Shown: positions 47,540 to 60,215 of the stretch, in pieces
Position numbering within the stretch: the stretch's first letter is position 1
How the letters are laid out: each line of letters starts with the position of its first letter
DNA from: Plecoglossus altivelis
Taxonomy: Eukaryota > Chordata > Actinopteri > Osmeriformes > Plecoglossidae
Direction: 5' to 3'
Length of the DNA stretch: 64,000 nt
Assembly (NCBI GenBank): GCA_036571765.1
Contig: BROE01000016.1
Coordinates: 8,994,892-9,058,891 of the forward strand
Made by a program: the position numbers and the translations under genes
The notes under the pieces: model-generated
Databases searched by the model: none
What the model was told of the DNA's origin: nothing
What the model saw: the letters and a program-made list of their open reading frames with translations, nothing else

Positions 47540-47930
47540 GTTAGCGGAAGGCCAGACTTTACTCTTGAGGCGGTGAGGAGGAGCGCGTCAAAGAAGAGCA
47601 CTTTCAAAACCGGCACTGTCTTCGCTTATGAACAATTCCCTTTGCATTCCTTAACTATTAATATATCTGTGACGGTTCCGACCACCGCAAATGCTGAAAC
47701 AACAGATATATCTTATGGGGGTGAAAATATTCATGACACAATATTATCGGCAGGGGACCATATGGCAAACTAGCAGCAGGCTATTTATCCTTATCCTCTT
47801 TGGAGGCTAAAATTAGCACTGTGCTGTTTGTGGCTTTAAGCTGCACTCTAACCACTGTGATGCGGCTAATAAAAAAAAAACAGCCTTGTTTGCACGCGCA
47901 TCCTCTGTTTCCGTCTAGGCCTTGGACTCT
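47540..47930. promoter_or_regulatory. candidate conserved non-coding block (intron 7)
   Basis: Repeat-free and AT-rich toward the right. It has CCCTTTGCATTCCTTAACTA (TTTGCAT POU-like), ACTATTAATATATC, GTGAAAATATTCATGACAC, ATAAAAAAAAAACAGCC and a nearby GGCTATTTATCC. Motif density and lack of repeats suggest an enhancer-like element. Composition is the only basis. Confidence 0.3.
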
Positions 47931-48605
47931 AAACATTGATTAACCTGTAAGACAAACCTGGACTTAAATTTTTTTGTCATTTCTGCTAACCCCATACGGA
48001 TATACACTTCAAAAAAAGCATTCATACACAGCCTTTACTTACTATTCAACTACAAAACTCGGATTCAACATGACCGTTTCTACGCAGCTTTCCGCGACGC
48101 ATGTGTCTGGAAAGCTGGGATTTCCTGAACATGGACCCCCTCTGCTAGCTTAAGAGCGTAGGATGACTTGGCTAATCTCTTAATCAAAAGCCTAAATAAA
48201 CGGAGGCAGGCTGTGTTTGTGTGTGTGTGTGTGTGTGCGCGCATGTGAGTGCATGCACAGGCGCACACATTTGTTTCTGTGTGACTTCAGCCAAGGGCCA
48301 TACAACAAACAAGGCCACAGTAATGAACCAAGTGCTAAAAACCCTGTTTATTTACCTTTGCCATCTGATTCCTCCACTTCCCCCTCCCCTCCACTCCCCC
48401 CTACACCACATCCCGTGCACCCCCACCAACACGCCCTCTGTTCCCCCTCCCCCTCCTTCCCTTTCTTCCTTCCGTGCCCTATCAGCTTGTGGCCGGGGTG
48501 ATAGTGTAATCTCCCCGGTTGCTATCTGGATTTTCCTGAAAAGTTGGATAACATGTATCTGATGAGAGGCCTCCTGGGCCTGGAGCTCAGCTCCCTTCTT
48601 CAGGG

Positions 48606-48755
48606 CAAAGAGAGAAGGAGAGAGGGAGGCATAGAGAAGAAGAGAGGGAGGCAGAGAGAGGGAGAGAGGGAGGTAGAGAGAGGGAGGCAGAGAGAGGCAG
48701 GGAGGCATAGAGATGGAGAGAGAAGGAGAGAGAGGCAGAGAGAGGGAGAGAGACT
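48606..48755. repeat. GAGAGGGAGGCA-type polypurine array
   Basis: Repeated AGAGAGGGAGGCAGAGAGAG words over about 150 bases. Confidence 0.93.
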
Positions 48756-49719
48756 CATGTCTTTTGGCTGCCAGATGTAATGCGTTGTGACACGTCAGTG
48801 ATGAGTCGCTCAGATTTTTACTGTCAGATTCCCTACGAACCTTCACTGTAGACGATTAGGAACCAGGGCATGGTGTGTGTGTGTGTGTGTGTTTCTCTGA
48901 GGCTTCTAAACCAATTGTGGCTGACTGTACAGTAGTCTAGATACTAAACCTATTCTTGTGGATTTAGCTACATACAGGTCACAATTCAATCAAGTCAACA
49001 GTAAATTTGAATATATTCCAATGTCCTGATTTCTGAAATGTATGTATTCAAGATTCAAGTGTGTTTTACAATCGGTATATGTAATTCTAATGTCACACAC
49101 CAACAGTAAGTAATGGCCACAGATGACCGAAAATTGGTATCTCTTTATATTCCTTTTGGTTAACAGAACATCAGTTAACAAAGCCCTGGTAAACAGCATC
49201 TTCAGAAAGCACTAGTAATTAGGTTTAGGCATTTCACATTTGCACCACTCGCAAATGAAAGAAGAGCACTTCCTGTAAACATCCATAAAATGCGTGTCTA
49301 CATCATTAGCACGCCGCAATTATACCACTGGAGTTAAATATACATTTCTCTCCCACTTCTCCTTAAATCAGCTGGATCCTCACATTCTAGATGAACAAAC
49401 TGTACACACCCATAGCAGCTAGCTGGATTGCTAATCCCCAAATGCCGTTAGGGTTAGTCTGCAACGATCTTTACTGAGGGAATACATACAGACAAAGTAC
49501 CATCCAGTGGGGGGACATGTTTCTTGACAATCAATATGTATTTCATGTAAATTGCGGAAGCGGCATATTGTAATGGCTAATATTTTGCACGTGTTTGGTG
49601 AGGCACATAAAAGATATTCCAATGTAACTAAAGTGCAGGGAAAGAGTGAGAGAACTGTTAGGCCGATTAAAATGACAAGGGGAAAATGAATGCTGAACAC
49701 ATCCTCCAGAGAGAATGAC

Positions 49720-50010
49720 AGGCAGAGAGGGAGAGAGGGAGGGAGGGAGAGGGAGAGAGAGGGAGCAAGAGAGGGAGAGAGAGAGAGGGAGAGGGAGGGA
49801 GGGAGGGAGGGAGAGAGAGAGGGAGGGAGAAAGAGAGAGTGAGAGAGAGAGATAGAGGAAGAGAGAGGGAGAGAGGGAGAGAGAGGGAGATAGAGAGGGT
49901 GGGAGGGAGGGAGGGAGGGAGAGGAAGACAGAAGGAGAGAGAGAGGAAGAGAGAGGGAGAGAGAGAGGGAGGGAGGGCGAGAGAGAGGGAGAAGGAGGTA
50001 GAGAGGGAGA
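49720..50010. repeat. GGGA/GA polypurine array
   Basis: Nearly 290 bases of almost uninterrupted purine on the plus strand, built from GGGAGAGA and GGGAGGGA words. As a CU-rich tract in the transcript it translates to a 218-residue Ser/Leu/Pro frame, which is not a gene. Confidence 0.94.
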
Positions 50011-51986
50011 AAGGGAGCTCCACGCTGACGGTGGAGCGAGGAAGAACATCAGCAGCGTGCCCAGATGGAAATCCCAAACTCAAACACTCGAAAGCAAACA
50101 CAGACTGACACTTTATCACACAAGCTTTATAGCTATTATCTACCCGGAGACAAGGTGCTCCATCAAGCCTGCGAAAGCAAGTTGAAGAAACTGATTGAGA
50201 AAGCAGAAGAGGGTACCTGATATCAGATAGGACAGGAGGGGGTGGATTGTGTGTGTGTGTCCGCTCATGTTTGCTTGTATTCTTTACTCTTTTTCCCACA
50301 TGACCCAAGTGGCCAGATGACACCGGCTTAATCCTAAAAGCAAACTCTCCCCCTCACTGTGGGAACCTCATACCATTTCCTCTTTTTGAGGGTGTGTGTA
50401 TGTGTTAGTGTGTGTTCATGTATGTGTGTGCGAGGGAGGGGAAGGGGGGGGGGGCAGTTCCTAACCCTGGTACCTTTATCTACAGCAAGCCAGTAAAGTC
50501 ATTGAGGGTCCATCACTTTCTGACAGGCAAGTCTCTGCATGTTGGCTTGTGTGACGCTGCTGATTGGATGGTGTCATAAAGATAGGGTTCGTTTACAAGA
50601 GGTGAGAGTGGAGTTAGCGATTGGACGCCTGGAAAACCAAGGCATTTTCTTTCCCAGGTAACCAGTGATACTGCTGTTTGCAATGTAGTCATAAAAGAGG
50701 TGCCCGTGAGAATTGCTAAACACATCCAGCTACTGTTGGGACCTGCCTTTAGCTGTTGCAGGGGCTATTGTGGACTTTTTCTGAATCCCAAAAGCAATTG
50801 ACCTCGTTCAATATTGATTCTCAAAAACGAGCACATCATACCACATCTAGGTTGGTACTCCTGTGAACTACAAATCAATTATGTCAATTACTTTTCCAAG
50901 GGACCACATTCACACGGGAACAGTATCAAAGAGATATTCCCTGATCATAATCAAGCTCAAGCACAGTGATGCCGAGTGTCCGTACAAACACAGATAGCCA
51001 TACTCTATTTGCACACACACACACACACACATGCACGCGTGCACACACACACACACCCTAACCCTTATGGAATATCTACGCTCAGCTTTGGTTTGGTCTC
51101 CCAGTGCTCTGCCACCTTTAACCTTGCCGAGACGATATAGCTGTTTGGCTGCAGTGAGTACGCATGGCTAGACTCTGCTACAACACTCTACTCTACTGCA
51201 CTTACCAGTAATACCTCCCCCTCCCCCATCTCTCTTTCTCTGTTTCTCTGTTTCTCTGTCTTTCTTCTACACAGACACACACAAACACACATACACATAC
51301 ACTCAAATAGCATCACCCTGAGATCATGCCCTGTTGTCTGACTCGCTCTCTCTCCCCCGTTCCTTCTCCTCCCGCCCACCCCCTCGCTCTCTGAAAGTAA
51401 AGTACACCTCCCGTGTTACAGCGGCCAGTCAAATCAAAACCCAACACACCTTTTATCTTCTCTTAAGCCTGCCATTTAAACTGATTATTGAAGCACTAAC
51501 TGGACACCAGTAAGACAATTAGACACCGTGGAGTCCTTAAGAAGTCTAGACGATATCCGGACTGCGTGTCTGTTCCTCTAAGGGGTATCCAACTTTTGTC
51601 ATGATCGATTACACTCAGGCTTTCTAAGGTTTTGATTGGGGTCCTAAAGTCAGCAATATGTTGTTTCGTGGTTTTGTACAAGAAAGGTGTATATGGCATA
51701 TGGGGTGTACACACTAACTCAAAAAAGGAGATTTCACCATGTGAACGACTACATTTAAAAGCTGTGAGCTTGAAGAATACAAATGTTCTGATGCTACTGG
51801 TGGAGAAGAAAGCTGTGGTTCCATGAGGCCAATAGGGTTGTTGGTTCAGAATAGACACACACACAAAGCCATCACAGCTGAGAAACACTGTTCTCCCTTC
51901 CAGTCTGATGGACAATCGTTCCAATTGATCGGTGACTTTGAGGGGGCCACGTGAAGCACTGACATTGGTCAGACAGGGCCGGTTTC

Positions 51987-51999
51987 TGATTGACTGACA
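51987..51999 (+). promoter_or_regulatory. PBX-MEIS-like composite motif
   Basis: TGATTGACTGACA contains TGATTGAC, the PBX-MEIS half-composite, followed by a second TGACA MEIS core three bases on. The consensus PBX-MEIS composite is TGATTGACAG. The flanking 51900-52150 is repeat-free with two CCAAT-type words (TTGGCCAATCGG, CATTGGCCAC). Confidence 0.3.
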
Positions 52000-53635
52000 T
52001 CCCTGTCTTTGCCCCAGCCCACCTATCCCGGAAAAGGAGGCTGGCCAATCGGGATGCAGAGTTGCCCCTCTGCCGCTTGACCTTGGCTAATAGTTGTAAG
52101 GTCGCTGGTTGGACAACATTGGCCACTCTCCATGCTGATCAATGAAGCAAAATAATGACCCCACCACTCACCACAGAGCACAATTTAGCACCGGAATACT
52201 GCCGTGTAAGCAACATAGAGAGGTTTGTTCTTCAGAGTATATGCACACATATAAACATACAAAATTCCTTTTAACATCTTGATGTAGTAGTAACCTTCTA
52301 GCATGTTCTAATCTGGGGTTGGAAGTGACAGATTTAACAGGGGAAAGAAAACAGTTGTCCAGGCCAAAGGGCTCGCGCTAATTCTTATCTAGACTTCTGA
52401 ATTCTCAGTCCACTACTCAGACACCCCGACTGCGAATGTATGCAGACAATAACATGAACCGTACCAGGGAACTGTTTGACTTGGCCCGCTCGCTGTACTC
52501 TTTACAAACACTCTCTGTAATTGGTGATACATATCTAATATCGCCAGTCATCACCTCCCTCCCTGGAGTGGGGGGCGGCGCAGGAGGGTGGGCTGGGGGG
52601 GGGAAGCTGGAGGGAGGGGGGGGTGCCTTCCCAAAAGGGGAAACGGTTACTTCTATTATACCCCCTCGCAATGGCTGCCCATACCAGTGCCTGGTTTGTT
52701 TTTATTCTACACACCGGGTCCTTAGAGAAGCCGAAGGGTGTCCTTACTAATTCAAACACGCCGTGTCTTGAGAACTGTATTGGCCAGGGGACTACTCCAC
52801 CACAGGCGTAATAACACTGTGTTGTTCAGCTCCCTTAGCCTCAGTGTGCCAGAAGTGGAATGCTAGCTAAAGACAATACTGCAAGGGCTCTCCCCAGAGG
52901 AACTCTTCAGTCTTCAACAAAAGAGTCAGAGCGTACATAGCCGCTCAGACACAGCTCCCTGCTAATAGACTGGGCCTAATTAACGACACGGTCGGCTCCT
53001 CTGACTCCCTTGCAAAGTTATCTGTGTATACAGCCGACTTCTTTCGAGTTAAAAAAGAGAGAGAGAGAAAGAGCAAAGAAGAGAAAGTGAAAGGGGAGAG
53101 AGAGGGCTTTATGCTTTGCCATTCCTTAAGGGAGAGAGACACCCAGGACCGCTTTAATGACATGTGCAGAGCAAATGGGATCCTCCCTGCTTTTATCCAG
53201 AATGGAATTCAGAGCTAGAAAACACCACAGACAGAGTGCTTGAACCTAACAAACAGCAATAGCCAAACATTAGCGGACAAATATTTATACAATGTACAGT
53301 GTTAACGAATTACCAACAAGCAGCAATGCTTTCCATTCCCAGCATTAGAACAGTCAAATGGTGGCTAGGCAAACTACACTCACAGGCAATGCGCTAGCAG
53401 GCTATGTTAGCACAACGTCAACTGGCAAGATCTCTTCAGCTAAGGATATGGGACTTGTAGCAGCTGTTGGTGAAACCTTTGTTAGTCACCCAGGGAGAGC
53501 AGGGTGCAGCATGTGTTTGTGACACGAGCCTTGCTAAGGACTAGACTACGGAAAAGGGGACTGGAGTTCACTAGTTAAAGGCACAAGCCCAGCGTGGCTC
53601 TCCCTGGGCTGCTTCGCTCTGACGGAGGGAGAGAA

Positions 53636-53885
53636 CGAGGAGAGAGAGTGGATGAGAGAAAAGGGAGAGAGGGGGGGAAGAGAGGGATATATAGAGAGAA
53701 GGAGAGGGAGAGAGAGGGGGAGAGAGGCAGAGAGAGAGGAAGAGAGACGGAGAGAAAGAGGGGGAGAGAAGGAGGGAGAAGGAGGGAGGGAGACAAGGAG
53801 AGAGAGAGAGAGAGGGGGGGAGGAGAGGGAGAGAGCGAGGGAGAGAGAGTGGGGGAGAGAAGGAGAGGGAGAGAGGGAGAAAGAC
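53636..53885. repeat. GA/GGGA polypurine array
   Basis: About 250 bases of GAGAGAGG and GGGAGAGA words. GA-rich sequence continues less regularly to about 54470 and yields long spurious frames on both strands. Confidence 0.93.
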
Positions 53886-55227
53886 AGAGCAGGGTCATAG
53901 GGATAAACAGAAGGACGGTGAGGATGAAGAAGCTGGGAGACCGAGAGGACGGATGGATTGAGAGAGCCAGGGAAGGGCTGTTTATTAGCTGTGCAGGCAG
54001 GCGTAGGGGAAGACAGTGTGGGGAGACTGGCTACGATATTAGGGGTGAAAGCAAGTGGAAGAGCTGTGCCGAGAGAGAAAGGTCAGGGAAGAAACAATCG
54101 GAGACAGGCAGGGTAGAGAGGGCAAGAGGGGAGGGAGAGGAAGAAATAAAGAGAGCGATATAGAGAGATGGAAAGTGGAAGGGCGTGGGGGGGTGGAGGG
54201 TCTGGAGAGAAGTAGCGAGACAACAAGATAGATCTGAAGAAAGAGACGGAAAGAGAAAGGAGTAAAAAAACAAAACAAGAATCGCTGAGGTGGAGGTAGA
54301 CACACAAGGAGGGAACAGAGGCAGAAAGAGACAGAAACGGGAGGAGAAACAGTTCGAGGGGGAAAAAAGGGAGCGAGAAGTGAGTGGGCGGGAGACAAGG
54401 GAGAGAGGGGGCGAGAGAGGACGAGGATAAAAGGCAGAGAAAGGGAAGAGGAGGAGGAGAGAGACAGAGGGTGAGTAAAGCCGGTTCTCGCAGTGCAAGC
54501 AGGGGAGTGGGGCACGGGTGGCGTTGCCAACCTGGTATATAATAAGCTTATTGGGATTATGAAATTGAGTGACACAGAATGTGCCAGAGCCATTATCCCA
54601 GCACACTGTACAAGTCATGAACCCATATCATATTGGTGTTGTGCCAACGTGTCCACCAGCATTAACACTTGCACTGAGCATCCATAATCAAACGGCAGAG
54701 ATGCACATAATTACACATATGTGCATACAGACACCAAACAAGAGACAAAATAGTCGCTCCATACACACTCGCTACAATCCGCCCCCCGCCCCCATAACAC
54801 ACACGCACTCACACAAACAGAACTTTTATCTCACTACGTCCTGTTTTATTCGCTAACGAACTGGAACAACAAACAAGACCCCTCAATGTAGTTGTGCAGG
54901 GTTGGACAGGGCAGAGGGGGCAAAAGAGCACTACCCTGCACAAGAGAGAAAGAGAGAGAGGAAGGGAGGGAGATAGAGAGAGGGAGAGAAAGACATGGAT
55001 GAGGTTTGGGGGAGGGGCCAACATTAAGAGCCGGCCTATAATTGGAAGTATGTGAAAAATGAAGTGTCAGTTTGGTCAATAAAGGGCTAAGGTCAGCCGG
55101 AGCAGAGAGCCCAAACTCTGCACAGAATGTGCTCATTAGAGCAGCCAATCAGATTGCGCCTGGCCGCCCCAGACCATTAGTCATCAGAGAGAAGGAGGCC
55201 ATCGCCGCTAACATTTTTTTTCTCTTC

Positions 55228-55271
55228 CTGTCTGTCAGCGTGAGTCTCAGTCTGTCTGTCTATCTGTCTGT

Positions 55272-55324
<53 letters not shown>

Positions 55325-55400
55325 TGTCTGTCTGTCTGTCTGTCTGACTGACTGACTGTCTGACTGTCTGACTGTCTGTTGTTTTGTCAGTCTGTTTGTC
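55228..55400. repeat. (CTGT)n(CTGC)n(CTGT)n tetranucleotide array
   Basis: CTGTCTGT words flank a block of about 12 uninterrupted CTGC units at 55272-55320, then CTGTCTGTCTGACTGACTG variants. Confidence 0.95.
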
Positions 55401-55822
55401 TGTGGTTTGTCTGATAGTTTAACTATCTCTCCTCTGTCTTCCCTTTATCCCCTTATCTCCCGTTTCCTTGTACAGACAGGATAAATTGAGAGAGAGACTT
55501 TGAAAGAAGGAGAGGGGAGAGGGAGAGAGAGAGAGGGAGAGTATTTGGTCCTGCTACTATAAATCGCTGCTCAGTGAAGTGAAACCTAACGTGGTCCTTT
55601 CTGCTCCCACCCAGGCTCTGCCTGCTGGCACAGGCAACCCTGCAAACCGCTTGCCTTAACATCCACTTCAATAATAAATGAAGTTGCTTTTTGCCTACAG
55701 TTTGTTTGCAACCATCTATATATTCCCATCTCTCTTTCTTTCTTTCTTTCTCACACCCACATCCACACACAATCTCTGTCTCTCTCACATGCATACATAC
55801 ACTCGCCATCATGCAAATTGTC

Positions 55823-55840
55823 TCTTTCTTTCTCTCTCTC

Positions 55841-55896
<56 letters not shown>
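55823..55896. repeat. (CT)n microsatellite
   Basis: About 36 CT units with one CCCT interruption. Confidence 0.96.
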
Positions 55897-55898
<2 letters not shown>

Positions 55899-56424
55899 GT
55901 TCACGCACTCAACCTGTCAGACTTGCAACACCCATCGAGAGGCCTGCATAAAGGCAACCATGTCGAACTACAGCCCCGCACATCTAATACTGTACTGAGC
56001 CATTACGGTGACATCTTGATTTAGTTCCATCCACAGTAAATGGAGGATGCAAGCAGCTTCATTATACCAGATGGTTGGGATAGGTATTGATTTTAGTGTT
56101 GTGTATTGTTCCAGTACAGTGTTTTGGATGCCATTGCTTTCCTGTGTTTAAATCTCTATTCAAAAACAAACACAAATCATCTTGAGCGTATGATTTATCA
56201 GATATAACGCACAAACGTGACACAACATATAGCAGCTCACCCCACCCCACCCACTCACCCACCCCGACCCACCCTTCCCCCAATCCCCTCCCTAGCACAG
56301 TGCTGTCACTCTGCAAAGATAAACATTCTAGTTCTGCCCACATGTCGAGTGCATGCCCCCCCCCCCAGAGGCACCCTGTCTACCAATGTGTGTGTGTGAC
56401 ACGGTGGTTGGCACGCCGTCTTAC

Positions 56425-56536
56425 CCTGTTCGCTGCTGTTATCGCCGCTGTGCGACGTGTGCCCCCCGCTGGAGGGCCCGGGCGTGCCCCCGGAGCGTGT
56501 GGATGCCGTGTCATCGTGGTCTCTGTTCCAGGAAGT
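56425..56536 (-). CDS. meis1: meis1 exon 7 (linker before the homeodomain)
   Basis: This 112-nt internal exon encodes 37 residues plus the first base of a Gly codon. It opens TSWNRDHDDTAS, passes through a Ser/Gly/Pro/Thr-rich stretch (GGTPGPSSGG) and ends HSGDNSSEQ. The wording is MEIS1-like (NRDHDDTASTRS) rather than MEIS2-like (WRDHDDATSTHS), as I recall the families. The acceptor is a long CT-rich tract ending CTCACAG. The donor is CAGG|GTAAGA, leaving phase 1, which joins in frame to exon 8. The region is a flexible, low-complexity linker between the PBX-interacting MEIS N domain and the DNA-binding homeodomain. The previous exon should end in phase 0 and I did not find it in the window. 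Confidence 0.96.
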
Positions 56537-57026
56537 CTGTGAGGGGAAGGATGAGGAGAGGGATGAGGAGGTCGTCAGTCTCTACCAGCACAGAGTCTGG
56601 ACTAAACAGGCGTACACTGTCAACAGAACAAACCATGGACCAACTGCAACTTCAGCTCAAACTGTCATGCTACAATACTTAAATGGCGCAGCGATGAGCT
56701 AAACCAGCTCCCATCCACTCAGAGGCCGGACATTTACATTTCTATTTGCACTGTACCGGAACTACGTGAAAATACAAAACAGCTCCGACTTAAGAGAGAC
56801 GCCAGCACGAAGCCAGAGAGTGATGTCATCCTAGCAGACCAGACCCTGAGAGAGAGTGAGAGGGAGGGAAGGGAGCTAGCCGGAAAACAGAGAGCAAATG
56901 ACAAGAGAGAAGCAAGCGTGCTTTAATCACAGCGCTGAAGTCCATATAAAGTATGAAGCAAACAACTGAATCAAAACCTGACACTAGCTCAAAGCACAGA
57001 GGGGGAATCGAGAGTGTGTATACGTG

Positions 57027-57068
57027 CGTGTGTGTCTGTGTGTGTGTGTGTGAGAGAGAGAGAGATAG

Positions 57069-57117
<49 letters not shown>
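57027..57117. repeat. (GT)n(GA)n compound array
   Basis: GT units with GTCTGTG interruption, then more than 20 GA units. Confidence 0.96.
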
Positions 57118-57119
<2 letters not shown>

Positions 57120-57707
57120 AAGGAGGAGGGACGGATTTTTCAGCTCTGGCTATCCCTTACCAAAAGGAACTAACTGAAAGATGACAAGACACAGAATACC
57201 AAAGGGGCTCTGTTTCATACTGTGTGTGTGTGTATGTGTCTGTGAAAGACAGAGAGGCACAGAGAGAGAGAGAGAGCAAGTCAGGAAGACACTCCTTAGT
57301 CCCGTTCCCTAGTGTGTATGTGTGTGCGTGTTCAAGAGCCAGAGGAAAAGAGAGGAAGTGTGTGAAAGGGGATGAGGGACACCGGGGATAGAGAGTTTAC
57401 TAATGCTCACTACATCACAACACATATCAAATAAGGCTTGGGGGATGGGTACTGGCCCCTAAAATTCCTCTTTAAACTGAGGTTACAGACCTGGGCAGGG
57501 CTACTGGGCAGGGCTAGCACTGTCAGTCAGGAAACAAGAGGAAGACGAAATGGCAAATTGAGATGGGAAGATGTATACAAATCCAAAAACGAAAAGAAGA
57601 CTGGGATCTTAAAGACACACGTAAGCATCTATGTGCAAATTGCACGCACACACTTAAACACGCAAACGCGAACTGAGACCAGACCTCAGATACACTTGCT
57701 CACGCAT

Positions 57708-57777
57708 ACACACACACACACACATGCACGCACACACACACACACACACACACATGCACGCACACACACACACACAC
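57708..57777. repeat. (CA)n microsatellite with ATGCACGC interruptions
   Basis: CA runs interrupted twice by ATGCACGCAC at a spacing of 34 bp, suggesting an internal duplication of the array. Confidence 0.94.
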
Positions 57778-59420
57778 TCACACTGCCCCATGCAGAGACA
57801 CTGTGTACTCCAGAACCTGAACCAGATGCTACCTCTTATCTCTCAGTGCCTCTGAAAAGCAACATTAGCAAAGCGAAAAGGAGAGGAAAGGGCTTGAAAA
57901 TAAGGGGAAATGGAATCTTAATGCGTTATCAGAAACACACACGCATCGTTTTCTCACGCACACATGCATGCACACAACCACAAGCCTGGTGTGAGAGTGT
58001 GTCTCGTTGCACTGTTTGTGAGTAATGTTATTATTGTTTTGTGAAATACAATAATGGTAGATATTAAGTAAAAATATGTCATATGTGTCAAGTTTGAAAG
58101 GTTATGTGACGAAATGAGAGACAGAGACCTGCATGAAGTGAAAGATAAGCAATGGGAATGAAAAAACTGCTTCCAACTGGGATATTGGCCAACTAAAAGT
58201 CTGGTTGACTATGGTAAGCAGATAATAAGGAAGATTTGGGGATACCTGTGTAGACAACGTATTAAATGAACAACTGGTCCACTATGAAGACCAGATACCT
58301 AAACATCCATGGAACCATACTGAGGAATGTAAAAATGAAGATAAACACTTTAGAAAGATGTTTAATTATTCCCATTTTTATATAGACAGACGAAAAAATA
58401 GCACCCAGGTTTCTCCCGGCCAAACTTTTCGAAAACAGACACACACACCCAGGCACACAACTTGGCCAAGGGAGAGTGTACTTGAGTGATGCAGCATCAC
58501 AAAAGCATGCTAATCCAGAACACATGCTCTGGGAGTAAACGGTTAATCTCAGCGATTCTCCAGCTCCCTACAAACTGCTGCTTTTGGGGAGAAAAAAAGA
58601 AGAGGAAAACTTGTTTATTCAATGCTCCGCAAAAAGAACAGTACAGCACCTCAGGGACTCTGAATATCATAAAAGCCCCTAGTGTCTCGACATGCAAAAT
58701 GGGATGTTGCCTTCCCCCCCCCCTCTTTTCTTATTATCCAGCAACATATCCCACTTGAAAATATAATTAGAACGGAGGTGGGGTGGGGGTGATGGGGGTA
58801 GGGTGGGGGAGGTGGGGTTGTAAATGGCAAACTATTGCATTAACTGTAATTGAACAAAAAGAGCGCTTGGCCTGTTGGGAGCTGGCAGCTTGGCCCCATG
58901 GGAAAGTGGGCGGGGCTCAGACAAGCCCTGGTGGCATCTCCAGGGGGACTGTGGACCTATTTATAAACACACCCTTCCTTGGTCAGCGCAGCCTTGGCCT
59001 GCCCTGATCTGAAGCACAACGATTCCACAATGCTGAGCTCACGTTTGTCTTACTGCAGGAGAGCAGGCACGCACGATAACGCATACAAAGGTTCCACCAG
59101 GTTCTCATGAAGACTCGGACAGAATGGGATCACGCTCACAAACAGTGATGGTGTAGCTGCCAGGCACTCCCTAAACACACTAGCAAACGCACATTTTGAC
59201 TGCTACACCCCCAAAAAACACATACACCCAACACACAGAGACTACAACAATGGAACGGGTCTGTTAATAACACACAAAATGAAAGGAGGACGAAGGGCAG
59301 GGACAGAGGAGGAAGGAGTCAAAGAACAATTTGAAGAAGAGTAGGTGAAGGAAAAGGAAAACAGTAGAAAGACAAGAGGATAGGTGGAATGTCACTGGTG
59401 GGAGGGAGCAGCTTGAGAAT

Positions 59421-59431
59421 AAGAGAGAGAA

Positions 59432-59463
<32 letters not shown>

Positions 59464-59571
59464 GAGGGAGAATGAGAGAAAAGCTGTCCCACAGCACACC
59501 ACAACACACTTGATATATTCACTGTTCCCCCTAATGAGCTGCAGTGGATTTATTCTGTCTCTTTTTCACCC

Positions 59572-59606
<35 letters not shown>
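59421..59606. repeat. (GA)n and (CT)n tracts 110 bp apart
   Basis: GA units at 59421-59465 and CT units at 59576-59606 form an imperfect inverted pair around a unique spacer (59466-59575). Confidence 0.92.
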
Positions 59607-59612
<6 letters not shown>

Positions 59613-59849
59613 CTCTCAATATCTCCCCCTCTCTCTCTCTATGCCCTCTGCCTTGTCGACCATTCTTTCCCCTCTTCGACATCCCTTTCCCAAGCCACTG
59701 TTTCCTTTTTCTCTATCCCACATCCCCCCTCTCAGAATCAATTCCCCCTTCCTGTCAGTCTCTACCTCTCCCCCATTCGATCACACCCTTTCTTGCCCTT
59801 TCTCCTCTCCCTTCTCGCTTTTTCTTTTTGCTCTCTCCTGTGCAGGATG

Positions 59850-60215
59850 TAGATTAATTCAATGCCTAATTGTTTAGTAAATTCAATTTTCCACCTTCTA
59901 TTCTGCGTAGCTTTCGCTAAAGTTCTTAAATCTGCGGCGCCGAGCCTAGGGAACACAGTTTGTCATCTGCTCCTACCTTTTTTTTCATTACCATTTTTCT
60001 TCCCTCCGCCACCCTAATTCGCCATGAAAAGATTTTCCTTGCTGGAAATTCTGATTCCGCTATGATCGGTGAGGCATTCCAATTCAATGCATTCTCATTG
60101 TGCCTCGTCTTAGAAGCGAGGGCTTCCCTTCCTCCCAGTGCCAGGCCCGTATTATACAAGCACTCATGCAAGAAATGTTGCCTTGCCAATTCATTTACAA
60201 TAATAAAGCGAACGG
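59850..60215. promoter_or_regulatory. candidate conserved non-coding block (intron 6)
   Basis: A repeat-free block of about 365 bp. It has TTAATTCAATGCCTAATTG, CTAATTCGCCATGAAAAG, GGAAATTCTGATTCCGC, TTCCAATTCAATGCATTCTC and GCCAATTCATTTACAATAAT. Several ATTA and CAATTC words cluster in otherwise balanced sequence with little simple repeat. It looks enhancer-like; basis is composition only. Confidence 0.33.

Larger units (their letters stand above)
38983..56424 (-). other. meis1: meis1 intron 7
   Basis: A 17.4-kb phase-1 intron. Repeats: C-run (40703-40720), GT/GA (41105-41170), GT (42240-42290), G-run (43670-43700), CA (44968-45020), GA (46782-46850, 48606-48755), GGGA array (49720-50010), GA array (53636-53885), CTGC/CTGT (55228-55400) and CT (55823-55896). 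Repeat-free blocks: 39000-40580, 42430-43140, 43900-44680, 47360-48130, 48940-49640 and 51400-53040. No coding exon is recognised inside it. Confidence 0.9.

Noticed and set aside
51052..51066. ACCCTAACCCTT, telomere-like
   Set aside because: Only about two imperfect units at the end of a CA tract; not an interstitial telomere array.
51190..51215. ACTG|GTAAGTGCA donor-like site on the minus strand
   Set aside because: Purine-rich sequence upstream offers no acceptor, so no exon can be defined.
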